The notes: generated by a model not told the origin, from the sequence alone. Counted from the stretch's first letter, positions 1 to 5,577 are shown. The stretch is DNA of 6,349 nucleotides from Acidobacteriota bacterium (GCA_017860085.1 JAFNAJ010000160.1:1-6349), one strand, 5' to 3'. Translations and numbers: made by a program.

Positions 1-648
1 TCGGTTCTGCGCGGCGAGTCGATCACCACGCTGGTGCTGCCCGACGTGCCCGCCGGCGTGCCCTCCGACGTGCTCGAGCGGAGGCCCGACATTCGCCAGG
101 CCGAGCAGCAGCTCATCGCCGCCAACGCCGAGATCGGCGCCGCGAGGGCCCTGTACTACCCGACCATCTCGCTCACCGGCGCCCTCGGCGTGGTGAGCAC
201 CGATCTGGCGAGGCTGTTCGGATCGCCCAGCGGCGCGTGGAGCTACCAGGGCTCGGTGACGGGCCCGATCTTCACGGCGGGGGCGATCAAGGGGCAGGTG
301 AGGCAGACCGAGGCGGTACGGGATGCTGCCCTGCTCAACTACCAGGCCGCGATCCAGAGCGCCTTTGCCGACGTCGACAACGCGCTGGTCTCGCGCGCGA
401 AGCTGGCCGACCAGCTGGCCGCGCAGCGGCGTCTCGTCGAAGCGTCCCGGAAGTACAGCGAGCTCGCGCGGCTGCAGTTCGAGGGCGGGGTCGCGCCCTA
501 CATGACGGTGCTCCAGGCCGAGCAGCAGCTGTTCCCGGCCGAGCTCGACGAGGTGCAGCTGCGCGCGTCGCTCCTGACCGCGATCGTCAACATCTACAAG
601 GCGATGGGCGGCGGCTGGGTGCTGGAGGCCGAGCACCGGACGCGTTAA
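1..648 (+). CDS. RND efflux outer-membrane factor, NodT/OprM family (5'-truncated)
   Basis: This is the C-terminal 215 residues of a TolC-like outer-membrane channel protein that forms the exit duct of a tripartite RND efflux pump, working with an inner-membrane pump and a periplasmic adaptor. The frame is open from base 1, so the gene starts upstream; the GTG at 34 is internal. Family members are about 450-500 residues, so roughly the second outer-membrane efflux repeat is present. Near window residues 14-45 is the family hallmark LPDVPAGVPSDVLERRPDI followed by RQAEQQLIAANAEIGAARA. Next comes YYPTISLTGALG (52-63), then long heptad-rich helices (about 98-150 and 175-200), and GGVAPYMTVLQAEQQL (162-177). 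The end, YKAMGGGW plus a short charged tail, is typical. Adaptor and pump genes would be expected upstream, outside the window. Substrate cannot be told. The family call is firm. Confidence 0.93.
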   Translation, partial: SVLRGESITTLVLPDVPAGVPSDVLERRPDIRQAEQQLIAANAEIGAARALYYPTISLTGALGVVSTDLARLFGSPSGAWSYQGSVTGPIFTAGAIKGQVRQTEAVRDAALLNYQAAIQSAFADVDNALVSRAKLADQLAAQRRLVEASRKYSELARLQFEGGVAPYMTVLQAEQQLFPAELDEVQLRASLLTAIVNIYKAMGGGWVLEAEHRTR

Positions 649-695
649 CCGTTAGGGCACCGCGGCAGCCACCACGCCGACCTCGTGGATTGTCA

Positions 696-716
696 GGATC
701 CGGCGCGGCCGGATCC
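696..716. terminator. Perfect 8-bp hairpin between convergent genes, possible bidirectional terminator
   Basis: GGATCCGG (696-703) and CCGGATCC (709-716) pair perfectly around a 5-base loop. The hairpin lies 47 bases past the efflux stop codon and 38 bases past the HAAS gene stop codon, in the only gap between two converging genes. A weaker 5-bp hairpin (CCACG/CGTGG, 672-688) precedes it. Neither strand shows a run of T after the stem, so this is not a classical intrinsic terminator. It could act as an RNA 3'-end stabiliser or a weak terminator. The rest of gap 649-754 shows nothing else. Confidence 0.4.
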
Positions 717-754
717 CGTTCGGCGATGCTGGGCGGTCCGCGGGCAGGGTCGCG

Positions 755-1711
755 CTAGGAGAACCGCGCATGGCGACCCTGCAGGTAGCGCCGCGCGTCG
801 AGCGCCGTCGTGATGACGTTGATCACGATGGCCACGACGAACGAGACGCGCAGCCCCTGGTTCGCGACGCGTACGAGCGCCTCGGCTCGGGCATCCGGCC
901 CGGCGGGCACGAGCAGATCGCCCGCTCCGAGCAGGAGCATCAGGATGCCGACGCCGGCCACCGTCGTGACGAGGCTGGCCACGAACCGGAATGTCGCCAG
1001 GTCTGGACGCACGAGCGTGACCGCCTTGGCGGCCATCGACGCGATCACCACCACGAGCACGGGCACGTAGAACGTCGCCCACGCCGGTCCCAGCTCGAGC
1101 GGCGAGTTGGCCAGGGTGCGCAGCCACTCGGAGTGCGGCGTCGCCGCCCAGACGGTGGCGAACGCTGCACTGAACACGAGGTCGAGCGCCACCTCGACCC
1201 GCGAGCGCGGCGATGCCGGCTGGGTACCCCGGGGCAGCGACCGGGGGTCCCACTCGTCCCACTTCTTGGCTTGTGCGGCGGCGACGTCGACGAGAGCGAA
1301 CACGAGCGTGACCCACGTGAACACGGACAGCAGCGCGTTGAACGTGCCCTGGCCCAGGACGTCGAAGACCTGTTCCAGCGGCCGGCCCGCCACGGCGAGC
1401 GTGATCGTGACCGCCGCGAACACGATGACCGCGACGCCCAGTGCGAACTTCAGCGTGGCCCAGTAGTACGGGAAGAGGTTCGGCCCAATCAGGTAATGCC
1501 GCGGCCGATACCGCGCCGCGAGCAGCAGCGGACGGCCGAACGGCTTGAGCAGTTCGGCCTCGTCAGCTTCGGTGAGCGGCCGGCCGAGTTCGGCCGCGCG
1601 CTCGTCGAAGCGGGCGCGCAGGTCGTCCGCGAGCTCGGCGACGATGTCGTCCTGCTGGGCCGCTGGCAGGTGGTTGCGGACGGCGTTGAGATAGCGGTCG
1701 AGCAGCGCCAT
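755..1711 (-). CDS. HAAS-domain integral membrane protein in a padR operon
   Basis: A 318-residue protein of unknown biochemical function. The N-terminal ~80 residues are soluble and match the HAAS/permease-prefix pattern: LLDRYLNAVRNHLP, then DDIVAELADDLRARFDE, then LTEADEAELLKPFGRPLLLAARY and LIGPNLFPYYW. About six hydrophobic segments follow, near residues 84-106, 122-145, 174-190, 209-234, 242-266 and 284-304. The tryptophan-rich loop KKWDEWDPRSLP (149-160) lies between the second and third. The HAAS domain is known as a partner of PadR-family regulators and is thought to be a sensor or signalling module; here it probably sits in the inner membrane and may report a membrane signal or be the target regulated by PadR. 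The ATG at 1711 is chosen because AGGAGG (1716-1721) lies 4 bases upstream and the domain begins right there. A longer frame up to 1843 would overlap padR and add no family-like sequence. Family call is good; function is inferred. Confidence 0.86.
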   Translation of the reverse strand: MALLDRYLNAVRNHLPAAQQDDIVAELADDLRARFDERAAELGRPLTEADEAELLKPFGRPLLLAARYRPRHYLIGPNLFPYYWATLKFALGVAVIVFAAVTITLAVAGRPLEQVFDVLGQGTFNALLSVFTWVTLVFALVDVAAAQAKKWDEWDPRSLPRGTQPASPRSRVEVALDLVFSAAFATVWAATPHSEWLRTLANSPLELGPAWATFYVPVLVVVIASMAAKAVTLVRPDLATFRFVASLVTTVAGVGILMLLLGAGDLLVPAGPDARAEALVRVANQGLRVSFVVAIVINVITTALDARRYLQGRHARFS

Positions 1712-1715
1712 GTGT

Positions 1716-1721
1716 CCTCCT
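1716..1721 (-). promoter_or_regulatory. Shine-Dalgarno of the HAAS gene overlapping the padR stop codon
   Basis: On the minus strand the sequence reads TAGGAGGACACATG. The TAG stop of padR (1722-1720) shares two bases with a perfect AGGAGG, and the ATG of the HAAS gene follows 4 bases later. This fixes the HAAS start and suggests translational coupling, with ribosomes ending on padR reloading on the next gene. Confidence 0.75.
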
Positions 1722-2067
1722 ACAGCATCCGCGTGAGCGACGCGTCGATGCCCCGCCATTCGGTGACGAGCTGCTTGAGCACGGAACGTCCGGCGGCCGA
1801 CAGGCGATAGAAGCGCTTGTTGCGGCTCTCCTCCTCGCGCCACTCGCTGGCCAGCAGGCCCTGGCTCTCGAGCCGGCGCAGGAGCGGGTAGAGCGTGCCC
1901 TCGTCGACGGGCAGGCCGGCCCCGGCCAGCGTCTTGCGGAGCGTGTAGCCGTACTGCTCCGTGCGCAGCTGGGCCAGGACGGCGAGCACCAGGCAGCCGC
2001 GGCGCAGCTCCAGCCGCAGGTTCTCGACGAGGTCGCCGACGTCGTGGGGGGCTACCATGTCGCGCAT
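1720..2067 (-). CDS. PadR-family transcriptional regulator
   Basis: A 115-residue cytoplasmic DNA-binding protein, normal length for the short PadR class that consists almost only of a winged helix-turn-helix. Diagnostic segments are LRLELRRGCLVLAVLAQL (17-34), YGYTLRKTL (39-47), the recognition region LPVDEGTLYPLLRRLESQGLLASEW (52-76), and the wing NKRFYRLSAAGRSVL (83-97), followed by the WRGIDASL dimerisation helix. PadR proteins are usually repressors released by a small molecule or a stress signal. The HAAS gene follows 8 bases downstream, so the two form an operon. The ATG at 2067 is the longest start. The ATG at 2058 is an alternative, and neither has a Shine-Dalgarno sequence. With a promoter-like -10 hexamer only 14 bases before the first ATG, translation is likely from a leaderless or near-leaderless mRNA. 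An imperfect dyad covering the -10 hexamer and start points to autorepression. Confidence 0.93.
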   Translation of the reverse strand: MRDMVAPHDVGDLVENLRLELRRGCLVLAVLAQLRTEQYGYTLRKTLAGAGLPVDEGTLYPLLRRLESQGLLASEWREEESRNKRFYRLSAAGRSVLKQLVTEWRGIDASLTRML

Positions 2068-2087
2068 ACTATGTTACGCACAGTATG
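2065..2087. promoter_or_regulatory. Inverted repeat over the padR -10 and start codon, candidate PadR operator
   Basis: CATACTATG (2065-2073) and CACAGTATG (2079-2087) are inverted copies matching at 8 of 9 positions, separated by 5 bases. The dyad stands out as AT-rich in GC-rich surroundings. PadR family operators are commonly dyads of this ATAC/GTAT or ATGT/ACAT type near the regulator's own promoter. One arm coincides with the candidate -10 hexamer and the other contains the padR ATG, so a bound dimer would block polymerase. The role is inferred from position and symmetry. Confidence 0.6.
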
Positions 2088-2111
2088 CATCACACAGGGT
2101 CTGGGGGTCAA
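2082..2111 (-). promoter_or_regulatory. Candidate sigma-70-type promoter of the padR operon
   Basis: Reading the minus strand, TTGACC (2111-2106, five of six bases of the -35 consensus) and CATACT (2087-2082, four of six of the -10 consensus) are separated by 18 bases. Transcription would start about 7 bases after the -10, some 5-8 bases before the ATG at 2067. That leaves almost no leader, in keeping with the absence of a Shine-Dalgarno sequence. The position, correct strand and overlap with a dyad support it; no experiment does. Confidence 0.55.
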
Positions 2112-2324
2112 GAGCCGCCGGGCGCGCTGGCATCGGTCGGTCGAACCGGGTAGAGTTCGCCCACGGTCATCTCAGGTCAGCAGCGACGGGCCATCCAGGG
2201 TCGTGACCCCTGCCCTGCTCCCGTCCTCTGCCATGCGGGGGATGCCCCCGGGTGCCCTGACGGCGTTGCCTGACGAGTTGCTCCTGGCCGCACGCTTCCT
2301 GCTCGCCTGGGAGTACCGCTGACC

Positions 2325-2360
2325 GCCGGCATCGCGCGCGGGTGCGGCGCCGATGCCGGC
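2325..2360. terminator. Strong 10-bp hairpin downstream of the methyltransferase, possible terminator
   Basis: GCCGGCATCG (2325-2334) and CGATGCCGGC (2351-2360) are a perfect 10-bp inverted repeat around a 16-base GC-rich loop that could itself partly fold. The hairpin is 74 bases beyond the methyltransferase stop on the minus strand, between that gene and the padR promoter, where an insulating terminator would be expected. No T-run follows on either strand, so a factor-dependent terminator, RNA-stabilising structure or protein-binding dyad is equally possible. Confidence 0.35.
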
Positions 2361-2390
2361 TTCGACGACCTCCCGGGGGTCACCCGACTC

Positions 2391-2411
2391 GGTGCCCCAG
2401 GACGAGGCACC
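2391..2411 (-). terminator. Short hairpin just after the methyltransferase stop
   Basis: GGTGCC (2391-2396) and GGCACC (2406-2411) form a 6-bp stem with a 9-base loop, 23 bases past the methyltransferase stop codon. There is no T-run. With the larger hairpin at 2325-2360 it may form a tandem 3'-end structure, but a 6-bp GC stem is common by chance in DNA of this composition. Confidence 0.2.
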
Positions 2412-2434
2412 TCGAATCCCGTCGGTGGGCTGAA

Positions 2435-3163
2435 TCAGATCGGCAGCGGCGTGAGCCTGGCGAGGTAGTCGCCGTTCGATCCGCGGTGGACGACCTCACA
2501 ACGCCATCCTGCCGACTCCGCGTGTCCGCTCAAGGTGTCGGCGTCGACCTGCAGCCAACCGCACCAGGGGCCTGCGTGGCCGCGGAACTCGAGCTGTGTG
2601 CGGATCTCGCCGATGTATCGCCCGGCCCTGCGGTTGGCTTCGTGATAGGCGAGGTTCTCCGGGTCGTCGGTGACGCGCACGTCCAGAGAGTCCAGGAGCA
2701 GCTGCCCGCCGGGAGCGAGGAGCGACCGGGCCCGCACGAGGAAGCGCTGCAACCCCTCGATCGTCTCGACCATCCCGATGCCGTGGCCCAGCATCAGGAG
2801 GGTATCAAAAGGACCACCCTCGAACGCGAAGATGTCGGCAGGCTGCACGTCGGCCACGCCACGCCGCCTCATGACATCGACGGCCTGGGGACTGATGTCC
2901 ATCGCGGTGACGAGGCGACCCTTGCGTTGCAGCGCAGCACTGTGCGAGCCCGCCCCGGCACCGATGTCCAGCACTCGTCCTTCGCAGAGGCCCGTCGCCA
3001 CCTTCTCCACGTCGGTGAACGTCGCCTCGTCGCGAAAGAACAGGCTCACCGGAATGACGGCTTCTCTCCCATCGTCTCTGCGAAGGATGAGCTCCGCGCT
3101 CGTGTCGCCGTCGAGATAGGCGAGGAGCGCCTCGCCGAACGGCTCCATGGCCTTCACGGTCAT
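2435..3163 (-). CDS. Class I SAM-dependent methyltransferase, substrate unknown
   Basis: A 242-residue cytoplasmic enzyme expected to transfer a methyl group from S-adenosylmethionine. Motif I is VLDIGAGAGSHS (64-75), the glycine loop that binds SAM. The acidic residue ending strand 2 is D89 in TAMDIS, which binds the ribose hydroxyls. D110 in PADIF is the motif III position, DTLLMLGHGIGMV (120-132) is motif IV, and LLAPGGQLLLDSLDV (148-162) is the post-motif turn with strand 5. The first ~60 residues (FGEALLAYLDGD, then IPVSLFFRD) form an N-terminal cap that may contribute to substrate choice. The C-terminal part (GEIRTQLEFRGHAGPWCGWL, HAESAGWRCEVV) resembles generic methyltransferase 25/11 families. 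The ATG at 3163 is preceded by GAGGG (3171-3175) with 7 bases between. An open frame extends upstream into DUF3604 without family-like sequence. DUF3604 ends 37 bases upstream, so co-transcription is likely. The fold call is firm; the substrate cannot be told. Confidence 0.88.
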   Translation of the reverse strand: MTVKAMEPFGEALLAYLDGDTSAELILRRDDGREAVIPVSLFFRDEATFTDVEKVATGLCEGRVLDIGAGAGSHSAALQRKGRLVTAMDISPQAVDVMRRRGVADVQPADIFAFEGGPFDTLLMLGHGIGMVETIEGLQRFLVRARSLLAPGGQLLLDSLDVRVTDDPENLAYHEANRRAGRYIGEIRTQLEFRGHAGPWCGWLQVDADTLSGHAESAGWRCEVVHRGSNGDYLARLTPLPI

Positions 3164-3200
3164 TGGCGTGCCCTCATGGCTGACACGAGAGTCGCGACCT

Positions 3201-5132
3201 TCACTGGCCGGGCGTGTACCAGATCGGTGAGGTATACGCCCGCTCCTGCGTGACCATGGGGACTTCCTTCGGCATCGTGATCCCGAAACGCTTTGCCTCG
3301 TACGCCGTCCAGCGCGGCGTCGGAATCTCAAGCACCCGCACGTAGTAGAAGGCCCTGAGCGACGGGTCGAAGTCGGGATCCTTCCAGACGGTGATCAGCT
3401 CGGGGTCGCCGATCGTGTTGGTCCAGGAGGCGTCCTTCACATCGACCGTGTTGCCGACCGGCGGCAGCTTGCCGTCGGGGCCTGGCCTGCGGGTCGCGGC
3501 GTCTCCCCAGGCGACGTCGTAGACCTTCTCGTGCGTGTCTCCCTTGGCGTCGAGCCAGCCCTTGACGACCTGGAGGCGGTCGAGGTTCGCGCCGATGGGG
3601 TCCTTCAACGCGGCCACGAGGAAGGTCGGCGCCTTCCCGGCCGGCGCGCGATGCAGATCTCCGCCCATCGGAACGCCCTTCGCGTAGCCGATCTCAGCGG
3701 GCAGGCGGCTGGTGGCGTCCTTCGCGACGAAGTCGAAACCGCCGAAGAAGCGCACGATCATGCGCGGTCCCGTCGTCGCGTAGACCTCCCTGCGCTTCAT
3801 GGCGTCCCACAGTGCCTCGCGCGTGTTCTCGGTGGACCAGACGCCTGCGTAGCCCGACGCGGCCATCTCCCAGCTCATGAGCTTGCGGCCCTGGAAGTCC
3901 ATCACCACGTGCTCGTAGCGGTGCGGGTTGGGTTCCACGCCCGAGTGCTTGCCGAAGAAGTTCTCCTCCTCCGCCGTCGAGAGCGACGTGTGCGAGTCAG
4001 TGCTGCCAACGAGGCCGAACTTGAACGGGTTGACGCCGAACTGCTGCTCGATCTTGAGGCCGTTCTTCAGGGCCTCCCGCGTGTACTCGTACTGGAGCAT
4101 CCCGGGCTTCTTGGGCAGCAGCATCAGGTTGCCCTTGTCCCATGTCTCGTACGCGGCGAACTCGTCGCTCGGCGAAAGCGAGGGGTGCGACTCGCCGTCA
4201 CCCTTGATCTGCGTGGTCTCGTAGAGCGGCTCCCAGTTGGCCCGCGCCGTGGCCCACTCCTTCGTGAGCGGCGTTCCCTTGAAGGTTTCGAGCTTGAACA
4301 TCAGCCCGTTCGACAGGTTGCCGTTGTGCGGGATCGCCAGTACCGAGCCGCCGCTCTTCTCCTCGTACGCCTGCATCCACTTCCAGAGGTCCTCGGGGTT
4401 CTCGCTCTCCGCCGTGGTGAAGGGCACGGCCTGGTCGGCCTTCGCCTTGCCGTCGCGGTAGATCACGTTTCGGTGCAGGTTGTTGCCCGTGTTGTTGCTC
4501 GTCCACTCGTAGCCGATGAATGCGGTGAACCGGCCGGGTTCGTTGTACTTCTCGATGATGGCCGTCTGTCGTTCCCACAGCGACCGTGTCAACCTGGGGT
4601 CGAGCATCACGGGCGGGATCTTGCCCGCCGACAGCGTCTCGACGACGTCGTAGGCCGCCTGCATGCCGACCTCGCCCCCCTGGGCGATCGCGTCGTGCCA
4701 CTGCTTGACCGTGGGGTCGGTCATCAACTGCGGGTTGCCCTTGGCGATCTCGTTCATGGTGCCCATGGCATCGGAATGGTCGGCGACGACGAGCCAGTCG
4801 AGCGGACGACTGAGCCTGGCGGGCTCGCCGGTCGCGGCGACGACCTCCCCGCCGCGGGCGAACCGCAGGGCCTCTTCGGGGCCCAGGGTGTTGCCGCCCG
4901 CGCGGGCGTCGAGCGACATGGACGTGTGCAGGTGGGTGTCGCCCCAGTACACGACCGTCGGGTAGTTCCGCCCGGCGTAGGGCGAGAAGCCAGGCTTCTT
5001 GAACAGCTTCTCCCCTTCCTTCAGATCGACGGTCCCAATGTCCCCGACCGGCTTCTGCTGAGCGACGGCCGAGAACGCGAGAGCACCAGCGAGGACTCCC
5101 GCCAGGGCCAATCGAACGGAATAGGTCTTCAT
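3201..5132 (-). CDS. Exported DUF3604-family protein, PHP-like putative metal-dependent hydrolase
   Basis: A 643-residue protein of the DUF3604 family, whose members are typically of this size and lack a settled function. Residues 1-25 form a signal peptide: MKTYSVRL, a hydrophobic core, then FSAVA before QQKP, so it is probably periplasmic or outer-membrane associated. Features resembling PHP-type metallohydrolase sites are YWGDTHLHTSMS (62-73; D65, H67, H69), LVVADHSD (114-121; D118, H119), FIGYEW (205-210; E209), NLHRNV (218-223; H220), AIPHNGNLSNG (266-276; H269) and LVGSTDSHTSLS (374-385; D379, H381). These could form a two- or three-metal centre. A C-terminal beta-rich part follows, ending in FYYVRVLEIPTPRWT and TSPIWYTPGQ. 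The ATG at 5132 is chosen over the GTG at 5138 because GGAGG (5140-5144) lies 7 bases before it and the signal peptide starts MKT. The methyltransferase follows after 37 bases. Family call is strong; catalysis is inferred. Confidence 0.92.
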   Translation of the reverse strand: MKTYSVRLALAGVLAGALAFSAVAQQKPVGDIGTVDLKEGEKLFKKPGFSPYAGRNYPTVVYWGDTHLHTSMSLDARAGGNTLGPEEALRFARGGEVVAATGEPARLSRPLDWLVVADHSDAMGTMNEIAKGNPQLMTDPTVKQWHDAIAQGGEVGMQAAYDVVETLSAGKIPPVMLDPRLTRSLWERQTAIIEKYNEPGRFTAFIGYEWTSNNTGNNLHRNVIYRDGKAKADQAVPFTTAESENPEDLWKWMQAYEEKSGGSVLAIPHNGNLSNGLMFKLETFKGTPLTKEWATARANWEPLYETTQIKGDGESHPSLSPSDEFAAYETWDKGNLMLLPKKPGMLQYEYTREALKNGLKIEQQFGVNPFKFGLVGSTDSHTSLSTAEEENFFGKHSGVEPNPHRYEHVVMDFQGRKLMSWEMAASGYAGVWSTENTREALWDAMKRREVYATTGPRMIVRFFGGFDFVAKDATSRLPAEIGYAKGVPMGGDLHRAPAGKAPTFLVAALKDPIGANLDRLQVVKGWLDAKGDTHEKVYDVAWGDAATRRPGPDGKLPPVGNTVDVKDASWTNTIGDPELITVWKDPDFDPSLRAFYYVRVLEIPTPRWTAYEAKRFGITMPKEVPMVTQERAYTSPIWYTPGQ

Positions 5133-5203
5133 GCACACTCCTCCCTCGGAGCCGCTCGCCGTGTCCCTCGGGCTTCGGGCGAGCAGCTGGCGCGACGAGC
5201 AGG

Positions 5204-5232
5204 ATTCTCCACGACGCCTGTCGTGGGGGCAA
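5204..5232 (-). promoter_or_regulatory. Weak candidate promoter upstream of DUF3604 with an inverted repeat in its spacer
   Basis: On the minus strand TTGCCC (5232-5227, three of six to the -35 consensus) and GAGAAT (5209-5204, four of six to the -10 consensus) are separated by exactly 17 bases. The spacer is almost filled by the dyad CCACGAC/GTCGTGG (5209-5226, 4-base loop). The -10 is about 72 bases before the DUF3604 ATG. The hexamers are poor, so this may instead be only a hairpin after the tRNA gene. Nothing else was recognised in gap 5133-5277. Confidence 0.25.
5209..5226. terminator. 7-bp hairpin downstream of tRNA-Ser
   Basis: CCACGAC (5209-5215) and GTCGTGG (5220-5226) pair perfectly around GCCT. 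The stem can be lengthened by a wobble pair and one more G-C pair. It lies about 52 bases past the CCA end of the tRNA on the same strand and could end the tRNA transcript, although no T-run follows. It could equally be an operator for DUF3604. The short TTTT just after the CCA (5272-5276 region) may also assist 3'-end formation. Confidence 0.3.
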
Positions 5233-5277
5233 GCCCGGAGCGGGATCCTGCCGAGGCTAGTCCGACGCTGTGAAAAT

Positions 5278-5367
5278 TGGCGGAGAGAGCGGGATTCGAA
5301 CCCGCGATACGGTTTCCCGTATACACGCTTTCCAAGCGTGCTCCTTCAACCACTCGGACATCTCTCC
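5278..5367 (-). tRNA. tRNA-Ser (anticodon GGA), CCA encoded
   Basis: A complete 90-base class II tRNA, including the encoded CCA (5280-5278). The acceptor stem pairs GGAGAGA (5367-5361) with TCTCTCC (5288-5282), with G as discriminator, as is normal for serine tRNAs. The anticodon stem is CACGC/GCGTG around loop TTGGAAA, giving anticodon GGA at 5333-5331, which reads UCC and UCU. The long variable arm folds as TACGG, loop GAAA, CCGTA, the hallmark that seryl-tRNA synthetase recognises. The T arm is GCGGG, loop TTCGAAT, CCCGC. All stems are intact, so the gene should be functional. It probably has its own promoter; DUF3604 lies downstream on the same strand. Confidence 0.97.
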
Positions 5368-5387
5368 CCGCGGGTGGTCGACACGAC

Positions 5388-5396
5388 AGTCTAGCA
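5388..5396 (-). promoter_or_regulatory. Candidate extended -10 of the tRNA-Ser promoter
   Basis: On the minus strand TGCTAGACT (5396-5388) combines an extended -10 TGN with TAGACT, four of six to the -10 consensus, ending 20 bases before the mature tRNA 5' end. This is a suitable distance for a short leader removed by RNase P. No good -35 hexamer is visible at 16-18 bases, as is tolerated for extended -10 promoters. Confidence 0.4.
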
Positions 5397-5540
5397 CGCA
5401 GATCAGGCCTCGAAGGTTCTCGGGTTCCAGGCTCCTGATCCCACGGTCCACTCAAGTCCCCGCCCATCAGCGGCCGGCCATCGGCGCGAGCCACACACGT
5501 GCGATGAACACTGACGGCTGAGTGCTGACGGCACGATCAA

Positions 5541-5570
5541 CACCACTGAACTCCAGGGTCAGTTCAGGTG
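5541..5570 (-). terminator. Hairpin just after the hydrolase stop, possible terminator
   Basis: CACC plus TGAACT (5541-5544 and 5547-5552) pair with AGTTCA plus GGTG (5561-5570), giving 10 base pairs with a 2-base bulge and an 8-base loop. The stem begins 7 bases beyond the hydrolase stop codon on the minus strand and is followed by TTGATC, only a weak T-rich stretch. The position fits a terminator separating the hydrolase from the tRNA. The remainder of gap 5368-5577 shows only the tRNA promoter candidate and a short CTGACGGC direct repeat. Confidence 0.4.
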
Positions 5571-5577
5571 CTGAGGG

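Larger units (their letters stand above)
2088..2434. other. Intergenic region without a convincing gene (347 bases)
   Basis: This stretch separates the methyltransferase stop (2435) from the padR promoter region. It holds the -35 hexamer of padR (2106-2111), a 6-bp GC hairpin around ATG (2236-2250), a strong 10-bp hairpin (2325-2360) and a 6-bp hairpin (GGTGCC/GGCACC, 2391-2411). A plus-strand frame from ATG 2233 to TGA 2322 would give 29 residues ending LPDELLLAARFLLAWEYR. It has no ribosome-binding site and I do not recognise it, though it could be the tail of a decayed gene. No RNA gene or riboswitch was recognised. Confidence 0.5.

Noticed and set aside
770..1810. Plus-strand open frame of 346 codons opposite the HAAS and padR genes
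   Set aside because: The translation is a low-complexity Arg/His/Glu/Asp mix without motifs, while the minus strand encodes recognisable families with ribosome-binding sites.
1712..1843. Upstream extension of the HAAS gene to 1843
   Set aside because: It would overlap padR by over 100 bases, has no family-like sequence, and the ATG at 1711 has a perfect AGGAGG.
2236..2250. GC hairpin CGGGGG/CCCCCG as a terminator or RNA gene
   Set aside because: Only 6 bp with a 3-base loop, no T-run and no gene ending nearby; likely chance in GC-rich sequence.
2342..3253. Plus-strand open frame of 303 codons opposite the methyltransferase
   Set aside because: Antisense shadow: the minus strand has complete SAM-binding motifs and a Shine-Dalgarno sequence.
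3164..3331. Upstream extension of the methyltransferase into DUF3604
   Set aside because: The added residues are Arg/Ser-rich shadow of the DUF3604 3' end, and the ATG at 3163 has GAGGG at good spacing.
3531..5273. Long plus-strand open frame of 580 codons opposite DUF3604
   Set aside because: It is antisense to a clear family member. Its translation is Arg/Val/Leu/Gly-rich with no recognisable domain, as expected of the complementary strand of GC-rich coding DNA.
5278..5367. tRNA-Ser as an attachment site of an integrated element
   Set aside because: No integrase, no repeat of the tRNA 3' end elsewhere in the window, and ordinary housekeeping-type genes on both sides.
5129..5494. Open frames on both strands running through the tRNA-Ser gene
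   Set aside because: Segments such as EMSEWLKEHAWKACI and GGESGIRTRDTVSR are translations of a tRNA-Ser gene, a common source of false hypothetical proteins.
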